From NCBI GenBank assembly GCA_965199585.1, contig CBDASI010000002.1, positions 372,001-436,000 of the forward strand: a DNA stretch of 64,000 nucleotides, given 5' to 3'. How positions within the stretch are numbered: position 1 is the first letter of the stretch; each line of letters begins with the position of its first letter. A program made the translations under genes and the position numbers. The DNA is from JAVVHH01 sp965199585. Its GTDB lineage: Bacteria; Pseudomonadota; Alphaproteobacteria; Acetobacterales; Acetobacteraceae. Below, piece after piece: positions 49,493 to 59,243 of this stretch. The notes beneath the pieces are model-generated. The model saw nothing but the letters and a program-made list of their open reading frames with translations, was not told where the DNA came from and made no database searches.

Positions 49493-50769
49493 CGCAACTC
49501 CTGCACGCGCTGAAATGGGCCGCGGCGGTGCCAGGCAGGGCGATCGATCGTGTGGGATCGTTGGCGGTCTGCGGTGAATAGCGCCTCCATCTTTTGGCCA
49601 AACGCCGGCCCGAGGATGATGGCGTCGATCTCGTTGTTCCAGATCGCGCTCCGCCAATCCAGATTGGCGGAGCCGACGGCCGACCAGGCGCCGTCGATCA
49701 CCGCGGTCTTGGCGTGCAGGATGCGGGCCTGGCGCTCGTGGATCTGGACGCCGGCATCCAGCAACTCGCCGTAATTCGATCGGCCGGCCCAAAGCGCCAT
49801 GGTGCTGTCGCTCTCGCCGGGCACGATGAGCTGGACGTCGACGCCGCGGCGGGCGGCGGCTTCGAGCGCATGCAGCATGTCGGGCGTGGGGACGAAGAAG
49901 CCGGTGGTCAGGTGCACGGAGCGTTGCGAGAGCGCGATGCTGGCAAGCAGCGTGCGGTAGATCAGCGGCTGGCCATCCTCCGGCGCGCCGTCGATGGCTT
50001 GGACGAGCAGGTCGCCGACGGGCAGCACCGGCGGCGATGGCGCGGGCGGCAGCGGGCGGCCGTGCTGGTCGCGCCAGGTGTCGGCGTAGAAGTGCTCGAA
50101 CTGGGCCACGACCGGGCCTTCGATCCGCACGTCGGTATCGCGCCAGGCCTGGTCGTCCGGGCTGGTGCCGCGGGGCGCCGGCGCGTTCTCGTAGACCTTG
50201 CTGATGTTGACGCCGCCGGTGATGCAGACGCGCCCGTCCACGCAAAGCAGCTTGCGGTGATCGCGCCGGTTCGGGTCGATCGGCACGCGCCCGTTCGGGC
50301 GAATGGGGTTGTATTCGAGGGTTTCGACGCCGGCGGCGCGGAGGCGGTCGAAGATGGCCTGATTGGTGCCGACAGCGCCCCACGCGTCGTAGATCAGGTT
50401 GACGGCGACGCCGCGGGTGCGAGCCGCGATCAGGAGATCGGCGAACTGGCCGCCGGCCTGGTCGTCGAACTCGTAGCTTTCCATGTCGATGCGGGTTTGC
50501 GCGTGTTCGATGATGTCGCGCATCGCGGCAAAGGTCGCGGGCCCGTCGACCAGAAGCTCGACCCGGTTGCCGGGCACAAACGGATGGTGCGCGTACAACT
50601 CACCCTGCCGGCGCATGAGGGCGACGCTGTCGGTGGGCACGGCCCCGGATTGCGCGAGGCCGTTGATGCGCAACACCTCGGAATCAAGGCCCGGCGGCAC
50701 CGGCATGGGGGCGCAACCGGACAGGAGGAGCATCGCCGCACCGGCGAGTAGAAGATGACGGTGGATCAT
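49465..50769 (-). CDS. Phospholipase D-like/cardiolipin-synthase-like lipoprotein
   Basis: A 434-residue protein with a lipoprotein signal (lipobox LLSGC) and two PLD-type HxKx4D motifs (RDHRKLLCVDG and ILHAKTAVIDG), each followed by an expected GSAN-type or GGVN region (ITGGVNIS, VGSANLDWRS). Such enzymes make cardiolipin or move phosphatidyl groups; the lipid anchor would put it in the periplasm, unusual for E. coli ClsA-like enzymes but known for ClsC-like relatives. The 3' end lies inside a shared hairpin with metH. Confidence 0.88.
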   Translation of the reverse strand: MIHRHLLLAGAAMLLLSGCAPMPVPPGLDSEVLRINGLAQSGAVPTDSVALMRRQGELYAHHPFVPGNRVELLVDGPATFAAMRDIIEHAQTRIDMESYEFDDQAGGQFADLLIAARTRGVAVNLIYDAWGAVGTNQAIFDRLRAAGVETLEYNPIRPNGRVPIDPNRRDHRKLLCVDGRVCITGGVNISKVYENAPAPRGTSPDDQAWRDTDVRIEGPVVAQFEHFYADTWRDQHGRPLPPAPSPPVLPVGDLLVQAIDGAPEDGQPLIYRTLLASIALSQRSVHLTTGFFVPTPDMLHALEAAARRGVDVQLIVPGESDSTMALWAGRSNYGELLDAGVQIHERQARILHAKTAVIDGAWSAVGSANLDWRSAIWNNEIDAIILGPAFGQKMEALFTADRQRSHTIDRPAWHRRGPFQRVQELRARLLSRLL

Positions 50770-50857
50770 GACGCCCTGGGTTCTTGGGCAACCATATCGG
50801 TTTAAAAAAGTGTAAAATTCTTGTCGGAGCGGTGTCGCGGGCGTGGCGACATCAACA

Positions 50858-50995
50858 TCAGAACAAGATCAGGATCGCGCTGGTCAGCGTCATGGTCGAA
50901 ATGGCGATGGCGGCGAACATACGCTCGGCACGGGAGGGCGGACGGTCAACGAGCGCGACGGCAGCGCGGGCGCGAAGCGGGTGACGATTGGGCAT
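50858..50995 (-). CDS. Small membrane protein (45 residues)
   Basis: ATG 50995 is preceded by GAGG eight bases upstream. The peptide begins MPNRHPLRARAAVALVDRPP and ends with one hydrophobic segment, MFAAIAISTMTLTSAILILF. The basic N-half and single hydrophobic C-half fit a small membrane protein inserted by its tail. Coding is inferred from the ribosome site and composition; no homologue is known to me. It lies alone between the phospholipase D-like gene and prfB. Confidence 0.5.
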   Translation of the reverse strand: MPNRHPLRARAAVALVDRPPSRAERMFAAIAISTMTLTSAILILF

Positions 50996-51088
50996 GAACA
51001 CATCCTCGGCTGATACGAGGCAGTGTGCAGGCAAGAGATGAATGAAGAATTACGGGCGAGGTGGTCAGCCTCGCCCGGTTAAAAATTC

Positions 51089-52220
51089 CTACTGTGCTTG
51101 GGCGCTGGCGTCGCTGCGGGTGGCGCCGACGCGGGCGGCGAGAGCGGCGGACATGAAGTCGTCCAGGTGGCCGTCGAGGACAGCGGCCGGGTTGCCGGTT
51201 TCGACACCGGTGCGGAGGTCCTTTACCAGTTGGTATGGCGCCAGAACGTAGCTGCGGATCTGGTGACCCCAGCCGATGTCGGTCTTGGCGTCCTCCTGGG
51301 CGGCGGAGACGGCTTCGCGCTTCTCCAGTTCGCGCTCATACATCTTGGCCTTCAGCATGACCAAGGCGGTCGCGCGGTTGCGGTGCTGGCTGCGGTCGGT
51401 CTGACAGGCGACGATGATGCCGGTGGGGATGTGGGTGATGCGGATTGCGGAGTCCGTCTTGTTGACGTGCTGGCCGCCGGCACCGGAGGCGCGGAAGGTG
51501 TCGACCTTGAGGTCGGCCGGGTTGATCTCGATCTCGATGGTGTCGTCGACGACGGGATAGACCCAGACACTGGCAAAACTGGTTTGACGGCGGGCGTTGG
51601 CGTCGAACGGGCTGATGCGGACCAGGCGATGCACGCCGGCCTCCGTCTTGAGCCAGCCATAGGCGTTGGGGCCGGAAACCTGCAGCGTGGCGGATTTGAT
51701 GCCGGCCTGCTCGCCGTCGCTCTGCTCCATGAGCTGGACCTTGTAGCCATGCTGCTCGGCCCAGCGGGAGTACATGCGGGCGAGCATCTCGGCCCAATCC
51801 TGCGCCTCCGTGCCGCCGGCGCCGGAGTTGACCTCGAGATAGGCGTCGAAGGCATCGGCTTCGCCGGAGAGTAGGCTCTCAATCTCGCGGCGCTTAGCTT
51901 CCTCGAGGATGCGCGTCAGGGACGCACGGGCGTCGGTCGCCATGGCAGCGTCGCCCTCTTCCTCGGCCATGGCGATCAGCTCGACACTGTCGGCGGCCTC
52001 GCGCTCCATGGATTGCAGGCCCTCGACCAGGCCGGCGATGCGGTTGCGCTCGCGCATCAGGGTCTGGGCGGCGGTCGCGTCATTCCACAGGGCGGGGTCT
52101 TCGGCTTGGGCGTTCAGCTCCTCTAGGCGGCCGATGGCGACATCCCAGTCAAAGATGCCTCCGGAGCAAGGCGAATGTCTGCTGAAGCTGCGCGTTGAGG
52201 TCGTCGGATTCCGTGGACAT
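51089..52220 (-). CDS. prfB: Peptide chain release factor 2, with programmed +1 frameshift
   Basis: A 376-residue release factor for UGA and UAA. From ATG 52220, 23 codons lead to CTT TGA C; skipping T at 52151 continues the frame from GAC (52150) to the stop at 51089. The GGQ catalytic loop is intact (ASGAGGQHVNKTDS), as are the family signatures VNSGAGGTEAQDW and EAGVHRLVR. Between start and shift the text reads MSTESDDLNAQLQQTF, in good agreement with alphaproteobacterial RF2. It is downstream of mrcA in the same direction (five-base gap). Confidence 0.95.
52149..52162 (-). promoter_or_regulatory. RF2 autoregulatory frameshift site
   Basis: GGAGG (52162-52158), three bases, then CTT TGA C (52154-52148). 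The Shine-Dalgarno-like element three bases before CTT and the slippery CTT-T followed by an in-frame UGA are the classic elements of RF2 autoregulation: low RF2 leads to a pause at UGA and a shift of +1. Confidence 0.9.
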
Positions 52221-52225
52221 GGTTG

Positions 52226-54808
52226 CTAATATAGCCCGCCCACGCCGCTATCAACGCCGTATCCTGGGCCGGTCGGTCCGCCGCTGACTTCGGTGCCGCC
52301 GCTGCTGGGGACGTCACCGCCGCCAATGGTGCCTTGGCTGGCGCCGGGCTGCTGGTCGAGCTTGAACGCGTCGACGCGCTGGCCGAAGCTGCTGTCCCAG
52401 CTGGAGAGCTTGACGGTGTCTGGCATCTTGAACTGCAGGTTGGGCCGGTTCTTGAGCGCGGTGGCCATGTAATCGTGCCAGATCGGAGCGGAGATGCTGC
52501 CGCCGGTCTCCTTGTCGCCCAGGCTGGTGTTGTTGTCGAAACCGACCCAGACCGCCGTGACCAGGTCCGGGGTGAAGCCGACGAACCAGGCGTCGTTGAA
52601 GTCCTGGCTGGTGCCGGTCTTGCCGGCGATGGCGCGGCCGAGCCCGGCGCCGGCAGCGTAACCGGACCCTTTGGTGACGACCCCCTGCATCATGGTGACG
52701 AGTTGAGCGACGCTGGCCGGGTCGGCGATGACGCGGCGGTTGTCGACCACGCTGGGCGGCTTGGACGGATCCTGACAGCCCTGACACTCGATGCCGCCGG
52801 GCCGCCAGATCAGCTTTCCAGCGCGATCCTGCACGCTGTCGACCAGCGAGGGAAGCACTTCGCGGCCGCCCATTGCCAGGCCGGCATAGGCGGAAGCCTG
52901 CCGCAGGACGGTGGTCTCGACCGCGCCGAGGGCGGCGGAGAGCACCTTGGGCATGCCATCCACGACGTGGAACGCCATCGCGTTCTGGGCGACCGCGTCC
53001 ATGCCGACCTTGTCGGCGAGGCGGACGGTGACGAGGTTGAGCGACTTCTCCAATGCGATCCGCATTGGGGTCGGGCCGCTGAACGTCATGCCGTAATTGT
53101 TGGGGCGCCAGATGCCCTGAGCGGTCTTGAGCTCGAAGGGGGCGTCGAGCACCTTTTGGCTGGGCGAAAAGCCAGCTTCCAGCGCGGTCAAGTAAACCAT
53201 GGGCTTGAAGGAGCTGCCGGGCTGGCGCTCGGCTTGGGTCGCGCGATTGAATTGGCTGGCGTCGAAGCTGAAGCCGCCGACCATGGCAACGACACGACCG
53301 GTCTGTGGCTCGAGCGAGACGAGCGCGCCCTGCACCTCAGGAATTTGCCGGAGAAGGACGCGGTCACTGCGGGATTTACCGTCGGCGGCGGGCTGCGGTT
53401 CCACCATCACGAGATCACCGACGGATACGACGTCGCGCATGATCCGTGGCGCCGGGCCGCGGCTGGTGCCGTGGCGCAAGCGGGCCCAGCCGACATCGGC
53501 AAGGGACAGCGTGCCAGTGTGGGATTGTCCACCGCCAACGCTGCCGCCGGTGCGCTCGATCCAGCCGAGCTTGGCCTCGCGCGGGTCAACGGAGAGAACG
53601 ACGGCGAGGCGCCATTCCGGCAACATGCCGGGCGGGCGGGCGGTGTCGGCGAGGCGGTTGCTCCAGCCTTCGGCCATCGACGCCTCGCCGGCGAGATGAC
53701 CGACCGGGCCGCGCCAGCCGCCATGGCTGCGGTCATAGGCCATGAGGCCGGCCCGCAGGGCCTTGTCGGCGGCGGTCTGGAGCACCGGGTCGAGGCTGGT
53801 GCGGATGGCGTAACCGCCAGTGGTGGTCACGTCAGCGCCGAAATGGTCGATCAGCTGGCGACGGACCTCCTCCGCGTACCATTCGCCGCCGGCGACCGGC
53901 TCCTGCCGGCGGAAGGCGGCGGGCTGGATCGGCGTAGCTTTGGCGGCCTGGGCCTGGGCGACAGAGATGGCCTTGTCGTCGGTCATGCGGTCCAGCACCC
54001 AGTCGCGGCGGATCTTGGCAGCCTCGGGATTGCGGAACGGATTGTAGTTGTTGGGCGCCTTGGGCAGCACGGCGAGGAAGGCGGCCTCGGGCAGGGTCAG
54101 CTCGTCGAGCGTCTTGTTGAAGTACGACGCGGCGGCAGCGGCGACGCCGTAGGCCTGTTGGCCGAGATAGATCTCGTTGAGGTAGAGCTCGAGCACGTGC
54201 TCCTTGCTCATCGTCTCGTCGATGCGAAGCGCGAGGATCAGTTCCTTGATCTTGCGAGACACGCTGACCTCGTTGCCGAGAAGCATGTTCTTGGCGACCT
54301 GCTGCGTGATGGTCGAGGCGCCGATCGGGCGGCGGCCGCTGCCGTAGTTCATAACGTCGTTGAGCCCGGCGCGGGCGATGGCCAGCGGGTCGACGCCGCG
54401 ATGGGTCCAGAACTTCTGGTCTTCGGCGGAGATGAAGGCCTGCTTGACGATCTCCGGGATGGCGCCGATGGGCACGAAGATGCGACGTTCGGTGGCGAAC
54501 TCGGCGAGCAGGCGGTCGTCGCCGGCATAGACGCGGCTCATGACTTTGGGCTGGTAGGTCCTGAGGCCGTCGAGGGACGGGAGTTCGGCGGCGTATCGCT
54601 GATAGGTGTGCCAGGCGAAGGCGCCGGCGGCGAGGCCGCCGAGCAGGCCGATCAGCAGGAATAGGCCGATGACGCGGCGGACGAATTGCCAGAAGCCGAA
54701 GCCGCTCCGTGACGGACGCTTGTCGCGCCGCCCAGGCGTACCGGGAGACGGTCCGGCACCCAGCCGATCGCCCGCGGTCACGCCGCTCACCTCACCCTTG
54801 CTCGCCAT
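52226..54808 (-). CDS. mrcA: Penicillin-binding protein 1A, bifunctional glycosyltransferase/transpeptidase
   Basis: An 860-residue membrane protein building peptidoglycan. A Pro/Arg-rich N-tail and one membrane helix (about 44-66) lead to the GT51 domain with the catalytic Glu in SAEDQKFWTHRGVD, and KNMLLGNEVSVSRKIKE. The transpeptidase has the active serine in QPGSSFKPMVY, the SxN-type motif in EKSLNLVTVR and GKTGTSQDFNDAW (the KTG box). The C-tail is Gly/Ser/Pro-rich. It lies between amiC and prfB, the usual alphaproteobacterial order. Confidence 0.95.
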   Translation of the reverse strand: MASKGEVSGVTAGDRLGAGPSPGTPGRRDKRPSRSGFGFWQFVRRVIGLFLLIGLLGGLAAGAFAWHTYQRYAAELPSLDGLRTYQPKVMSRVYAGDDRLLAEFATERRIFVPIGAIPEIVKQAFISAEDQKFWTHRGVDPLAIARAGLNDVMNYGSGRRPIGASTITQQVAKNMLLGNEVSVSRKIKELILALRIDETMSKEHVLELYLNEIYLGQQAYGVAAAAASYFNKTLDELTLPEAAFLAVLPKAPNNYNPFRNPEAAKIRRDWVLDRMTDDKAISVAQAQAAKATPIQPAAFRRQEPVAGGEWYAEEVRRQLIDHFGADVTTTGGYAIRTSLDPVLQTAADKALRAGLMAYDRSHGGWRGPVGHLAGEASMAEGWSNRLADTARPPGMLPEWRLAVVLSVDPREAKLGWIERTGGSVGGGQSHTGTLSLADVGWARLRHGTSRGPAPRIMRDVVSVGDLVMVEPQPAADGKSRSDRVLLRQIPEVQGALVSLEPQTGRVVAMVGGFSFDASQFNRATQAERQPGSSFKPMVYLTALEAGFSPSQKVLDAPFELKTAQGIWRPNNYGMTFSGPTPMRIALEKSLNLVTVRLADKVGMDAVAQNAMAFHVVDGMPKVLSAALGAVETTVLRQASAYAGLAMGGREVLPSLVDSVQDRAGKLIWRPGGIECQGCQDPSKPPSVVDNRRVIADPASVAQLVTMMQGVVTKGSGYAAGAGLGRAIAGKTGTSQDFNDAWFVGFTPDLVTAVWVGFDNNTSLGDKETGGSISAPIWHDYMATALKNRPNLQFKMPDTVKLSSWDSSFGQRVDAFKLDQQPGASQGTIGGGDVPSSGGTEVSGGPTGPGYGVDSGVGGLY

Positions 54809-54844
54809 GTCGTCTCGTACCTTTACCTTAACTCGCGTCCGGCC

Positions 54845-55678
54845 TCAGCCGGCTGCGATATGCGCCTCTGGACCGCGAGAATCGAGATAGCCTTCGATGG
54901 CGCGGCGCAGAGCTGCTGCGATGATGACCCGATGTTGCGGGCGACGGAGCGCGGCCTCGTCCTGCCGGTTGGACATGAAGCCCATCTCGACGAGGATGCT
55001 GGGGATCTCGGCGGCACGCAGGACCATGAAGTGAGCGTGCCGCGCCGGGTTGGCCAGCAAGCCGATCTGAGGCTCAAGCGCGCCGACCACCTGCCGGGCA
55101 ATGCGCGCCGAGCCGGCGCGGGTCTCGGCGCGGACGAGGCTGGACAGGATGTTCGCGACATCGGGCGTGACGTCGCGGAAGCGCGGGCCGCCAAAGCGGT
55201 CGGCAGCGTTCTCGCGCCGGGCGAGGGCGGCGGTCTGCGCGTCCGACGCAGCGTCGGCCAGCGTGTAGACACTGGCGCCGCGGACGCCGGGATCGGCCAG
55301 GGCGTCCGCGTGCATGGAGACGAACAGGGCGGCGCCATGCGCCTGGGCGATCTCGACGCGGTCACGCAACTGCAGGAACACGTCCCGGCCGCGGGTGAGC
55401 GCGACCCGGCAGCGCGCGCCGGCGCCGAGCTGCCGGCGGAGTTCCTCGGCGGCGGCGAAAGCGACGTGTTTCTCGTAGGTGCCGCTGACGCCGATGGCGC
55501 CGGGGTCCTTGCCGCCATGGCCGGGGTCGAGCACGACCAGTGGCAGCGGCGGACCGGCCTTGCGGCGGGAGGGTCTTGGCGCGGCGGCATGGGCCGGGTC
55601 ATGGGCGAGCGACAGGCCAGCCACCATGGTGGCGGCCTGCAGCAGACGACGGCGCAGGATGGGGACGGGCTCGTGCAC
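54845..55678 (-). CDS. N-acetylmuramoyl-L-alanine amidase
   Basis: A 277-residue periplasmic peptidoglycan amidase (Amidase_3). The zinc site is visible: His in DPGHGGKDPGA, Glu in TYEKHVAF and the second His in MHADALADP, with EMGFMSN near the C-terminus. Residues 1-35 (VHEPVPILRRRLLQAATMVA ... HAA) form a twin-arginine-like signal. Start is GTG 55678; the frame stays open upstream to 56215 but that extension covers the rne leader on the opposite strand. A -10-like TATACT lies six bases before the GTG, so the message might be leaderless. AmiC-type name is likely but the AMIN domain is absent. Confidence 0.88.
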   Translation of the reverse strand: MHEPVPILRRRLLQAATMVAGLSLAHDPAHAAAPRPSRRKAGPPLPLVVLDPGHGGKDPGAIGVSGTYEKHVAFAAAEELRRQLGAGARCRVALTRGRDVFLQLRDRVEIAQAHGAALFVSMHADALADPGVRGASVYTLADAASDAQTAALARRENAADRFGGPRFRDVTPDVANILSSLVRAETRAGSARIARQVVGALEPQIGLLANPARHAHFMVLRAAEIPSILVEMGFMSNRQDEAALRRPQHRVIIAAALRRAIEGYLDSRGPEAHIAAG

Positions 55679-56214
55679 CGGGCCAGTATAACACGCCGGA
55701 GCGACTCCTTTATAATTCGACAACAAGACCTCTCGCCGCGCGCATGAAATGGCTGAATCGGCAAAAAAGTGGCGAGTTTCCGTCTGCCTCTGGCCGTTCC
55801 ATAGCGAAATCGGATGCTCTTGCGAGTAGGATCGGTTTGCGTCATGTTTACGTCGACCAGATGGTGTTGGTCGGATGGGCACGCTGCGATGAGCAAGCGC
55901 GCGTCCCGTCTCAATATCATCGCCCGCGCCGCGCGGCTTCGCGCGCCGGGGTCCGGTCGCCTCACGAGGGCGGCGCAAAACGGTGTCCCAACTCTGGGAG
56001 CCGGAGGGCGCAACCCGCCTGCCAGGGATGCTTATGTCAGCCGACGCGGTCGTTCTCAGAGTCTTGGAACCGGTTGCGTCGCGCGCGTCCCTCGTCGTCG
56101 TCTTGTTGGGCGCTTTGCCCGCCGACCCATTCCATCGCTGCCGCGCCCCATTTGTGCCCGAGAGCCGCCTTGCCGGCCGGCCGGGGCGCGCGGCCCATCG
56201 GAGATTCCCTCTCA
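55679..56214. other. Long leader region between amidase and rne
   Basis: About 540 bases with no gene in either direction, though one frame is open through it in the rne direction. A TATAAT at 55711-55716 on the plus strand could be a -10 for a long rne transcript, but no matching -35 was found. GC-rich, hairpin-prone segments fill the part before rne. RNase E controls its own mRNA through a long leader in E. coli; the same here is an inference from length and position. Confidence 0.5.
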
Positions 56215-59200
56215 ATGACCAAACGCATGCTGATCGACAGCACGAACGCGGAAGAAACCCGCGTCGTGGTGCTGGACGGTAACCGGCTCGACGAATTCGA
56301 CCTCGAAACCTCCACCAAGCATCAACTCAAAGGCAACATCTACCTCGCCAAGGTCGTCCGCGTCGAACCGAGCCTGCAGGCCGCGTTCGTCGAATACGGC
56401 GGCAACCGACACGGCTTCCTCGCTTTCGGCGAGATCCACCCGGATTACTACCAGATCCCCGTCGCCGATCGGAAGCGGTTGCTCGAAGCACAGGAGCAGG
56501 AAGCCCGCGAGGACGAGGAGGCCGAGGACCGGGCCGCCGCCGCGCAGGACCGTCGGCCGCGACAGAGCGACGCCCCCGCGGAGACCGTCAGCGTCGATAC
56601 CGTGCCGGAGATGGCCGACGCCGAACCGGACACGGACAGCAACGTCGAGAACGCGCCCGCCGAGCTGATGGCGGCGTCGAACGATCATCCGACCGAGATC
56701 GATCATGACGGCGACGAGACCGCCGTCGAGCCTGTGCCGACGGAACAGCTCGCCGAGACCGAGCCCTCCAGCGAAGTCGCAGCGGACGTGATCGTCGCGC
56801 CGAGCGAGGCGGCGGTGCTGTTCGCCGACGAGAGCCCGGCGATGGAGGCCTCGCCAGTCGGCGGGACCGAGCCGGCCGAGACGGCCGAGGAGACGCCGGC
56901 CCCCGAGCAGATCGGCGGCGAGCACGATACCGACGACCAGGATCGCCGCTCCACGCCGCGCTTCCTGAAGCACTACAAGATCCAGGAAGTGATCCGGCGC
57001 CGCCAGGTGCTGTTGATCCAGGTCGTCAAGGAAGAGCGCGGCAGCAAGGGCGCGGCGCTAACGACGTACATTTCGCTGGCCGGGCGATTCTCGGTGCTGA
57101 TGCCGAACTCACCGCGGGGCGGCGGCATCAGTCGCAAGATCACGTCGGCATCGGATCGCCGGCGGCTAAAGGAAGTGACGGCCGAGCTGGACCTGCCGCG
57201 GGGCATGGGGCTGATCGTTCGGACAGCGGGCGCCAACCGGCCGAAGCCGGAAATTCTGCGCGACTGCGAATACCTGCTCAACCAGTGGGACCAGATCCGC
57301 GAGCTGACGATGAAGAGCATCGCGCCGACGCTGATCTACGAGGAGGCGAGCCTCATCAAGCGCGCCATCCGCGACGTGTATTCGCGCGATGTCGACGACA
57401 TCCTGGTCGACGGCGAAGCCGGCTGGAAGGCGGCGCGCGACTTCATGCGCATGCTGATGCCGACGCACGCCAAGAAGGTGCAGCTGTGGACGGACCCGAC
57501 GCCGCTGTTCGCCAAGGCGCAGGTCGAGCAGCAGCTCGAAGGCATGCTGCAGCCCACGGTGCAGCTGCGCTCCGGCGGTTACCTGGTGATCAACCAGACC
57601 GAGGCGCTGGTGGCGATCGACGTCAACTCCGGACGGTCCACGCGCGAGCGCGGCATCGAGGAGACGGCGCTGCGGACCAACCTCGAGGCGGCCGAGGAAG
57701 CGGCGCGGCAGTTGCGGCTGCGCGATCTGGCCGGGCTGATCGTGATCGATTTCATCGACATGGAGAGCCGGCGGAACGTCGCGGCCGTCGAGCGCAAGCT
57801 TAAGGACGCGCTGAAGTTCGACCGGGCGCGGATCCAGGTCGGCGGCATCAGCCATTTCGGCCTGTTGGAGATGAGCCGCCAGCGGCTGCGGCCGTCGCTG
57901 ACCGAAACCAATTTCGTGATGTGCCCGCATTGCGGCGGCACCGGTCACGCGCGCACCAGCGAGAGCGCTGCCTTGGTCGCGCTGCGGGCGATCGAGGAAG
58001 AGGGCGGACGACGCCGGGCGGCGGAGATCGTGGTGTATGCCGCGTCGTCGATCGCGCTGTACATCCTGAACCATAAGCGGCAGCGGCTGACGGACATCGA
58101 GAACCGGCATTCGATGCTGGTGAGCTTCGTGGCCGACGAGACGCTGATGCCGCCGCAGATCCGCATCGAGAAGGTGCGGGCGCAGACGGCGTCGGAGCTG
58201 CCGGTGCCGATCCAGCAACTCGCCCCGCCGGAGCCTTTCGAGGACCCCGACGAGATCGAGGCGATGGTCGACATCGAGGCTGAAGACGACGAGGCAGACG
58301 CGGCGGAGGCGGCCGATGTGACGCAGGGCGGGTCGGAGCCGGGGAGCGCCGACAGCGCCGAGAAGCGGGGCCGCCGGCGCCGGCGGCGGCGCGGTGGACG
58401 CCGTGAAGATGGCGTGGCCGTCACGACCGAGACCGGTGACGAGGCGGGCAGCGACGAGGGCGACGAGCCCGGCGACGACATCGCTGTCGGCTCGGACCAG
58501 GAGTCCGATGCGGAGCCGCGGGACGCCGGGTCACGCGAGATGGAAGTCGAGGGAACGCCCGAGACGGTCGGGGCCGATGCCGCCACGAGCGTGGCGGATG
58601 ACGATGCGGGCGTAACCGACGCCGGCGCGACCGACGCCGGCGCAGCGGGGGCGATTGGCGATGCCGAGGAGGGCGAGCGTCGTCGCCGCGGTCGCCGCGG
58701 TGGCCGTCGCCGTCGTCGCGATGGTAGCGAGAGCGAGGCGAGCCCAGCCTTGAGCGAGGCCGCTCCCGAGGTGGAACCCTCCGTTGCGCCGCCGGTGCAG
58801 GCGCCGATGCCGTCGGCGTATGTCGGCCCGACGCCGGCCAACCCGTTCGCGGGCGCGAGCGCGTTCGACATCTTCGACGCGATCGAGCAGGCCGAGGAGC
58901 AGCGTTTGCTGCAGCCGAAGCAGCGCCCCGCGCCGGAGCCGATCGCGACCCTGTCGGAGCCCGAGCCGATCATCGAGCCCGCGCCCGAGGTCGTTCCGGT
59001 GGCCGAGATGACGACCCCCGAACCGGTGCCGTCGGAACTCATGTCTTTGGAAACCAAAGCTCCTGAGCCGGCCGCAACGGAGACGGTCGCGACCGAGCCG
59101 GGCACGCCGGAGCCGGTCGAGCCCGAGCCGGTGGTTTCCGGTCCGGTCATTCAGCCAACGGTGATCGGGGCGGCCACGGAGCCGACGGAGAAGAAGCGGG

Positions 59201-59217
59201 GCTGGTGGCGGCGCTAG
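56215..59217 (+). CDS. rne: Ribonuclease E
   Basis: A 1000-residue endonuclease central to mRNA decay and rRNA/tRNA processing. The S1 domain starts the chain (GNIYLAKVVRVEPSLQAAF) but is split by an acidic insert of about 150 residues (about 85-240), a mark of alphaproteobacterial RNase E. The catalytic domain has the metal-binding Asp in AIDVNSGRST (Asp469) and the zinc link CPHCGGTG (Cys570, Cys573). The C-terminal half is disordered with Arg-rich clusters (GRRRRRRRGGR and RRRGRRGGRRRR) that bind RNA and partners of the degradosome. Start ATG 56215 has GGAGA ten bases upstream. Confidence 0.96.
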   Translation: MTKRMLIDSTNAEETRVVVLDGNRLDEFDLETSTKHQLKGNIYLAKVVRVEPSLQAAFVEYGGNRHGFLAFGEIHPDYYQIPVADRKRLLEAQEQEAREDEEAEDRAAAAQDRRPRQSDAPAETVSVDTVPEMADAEPDTDSNVENAPAELMAASNDHPTEIDHDGDETAVEPVPTEQLAETEPSSEVAADVIVAPSEAAVLFADESPAMEASPVGGTEPAETAEETPAPEQIGGEHDTDDQDRRSTPRFLKHYKIQEVIRRRQVLLIQVVKEERGSKGAALTTYISLAGRFSVLMPNSPRGGGISRKITSASDRRRLKEVTAELDLPRGMGLIVRTAGANRPKPEILRDCEYLLNQWDQIRELTMKSIAPTLIYEEASLIKRAIRDVYSRDVDDILVDGEAGWKAARDFMRMLMPTHAKKVQLWTDPTPLFAKAQVEQQLEGMLQPTVQLRSGGYLVINQTEALVAIDVNSGRSTRERGIEETALRTNLEAAEEAARQLRLRDLAGLIVIDFIDMESRRNVAAVERKLKDALKFDRARIQVGGISHFGLLEMSRQRLRPSLTETNFVMCPHCGGTGHARTSESAALVALRAIEEEGGRRRAAEIVVYAASSIALYILNHKRQRLTDIENRHSMLVSFVADETLMPPQIRIEKVRAQTASELPVPIQQLAPPEPFEDPDEIEAMVDIEAEDDEADAAEAADVTQGGSEPGSADSAEKRGRRRRRRRGGRREDGVAVTTETGDEAGSDEGDEPGDDIAVGSDQESDAEPRDAGSREMEVEGTPETVGADAATSVADDDAGVTDAGATDAGAAGAIGDAEEGERRRRGRRGGRRRRRDGSESEASPALSEAAPEVEPSVAPPVQAPMPSAYVGPTPANPFAGASAFDIFDAIEQAEEQRLLQPKQRPAPEPIATLSEPEPIIEPAPEVVPVAEMTTPEPVPSELMSLETKAPEPAATETVATEPGTPEPVEPEPVVSGPVIQPTVIGAATEPTEKKRGWWRR

Positions 59218-59243
59218 GGCGCGTCGCTGGAGGGCAGCGGGAC

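Noticed and set aside
50784..50984. 66-codon plus-strand frame in the gap before prfB
   Set aside because: The opposite strand offers a better frame with ribosome site and membrane segment (50858-50995).
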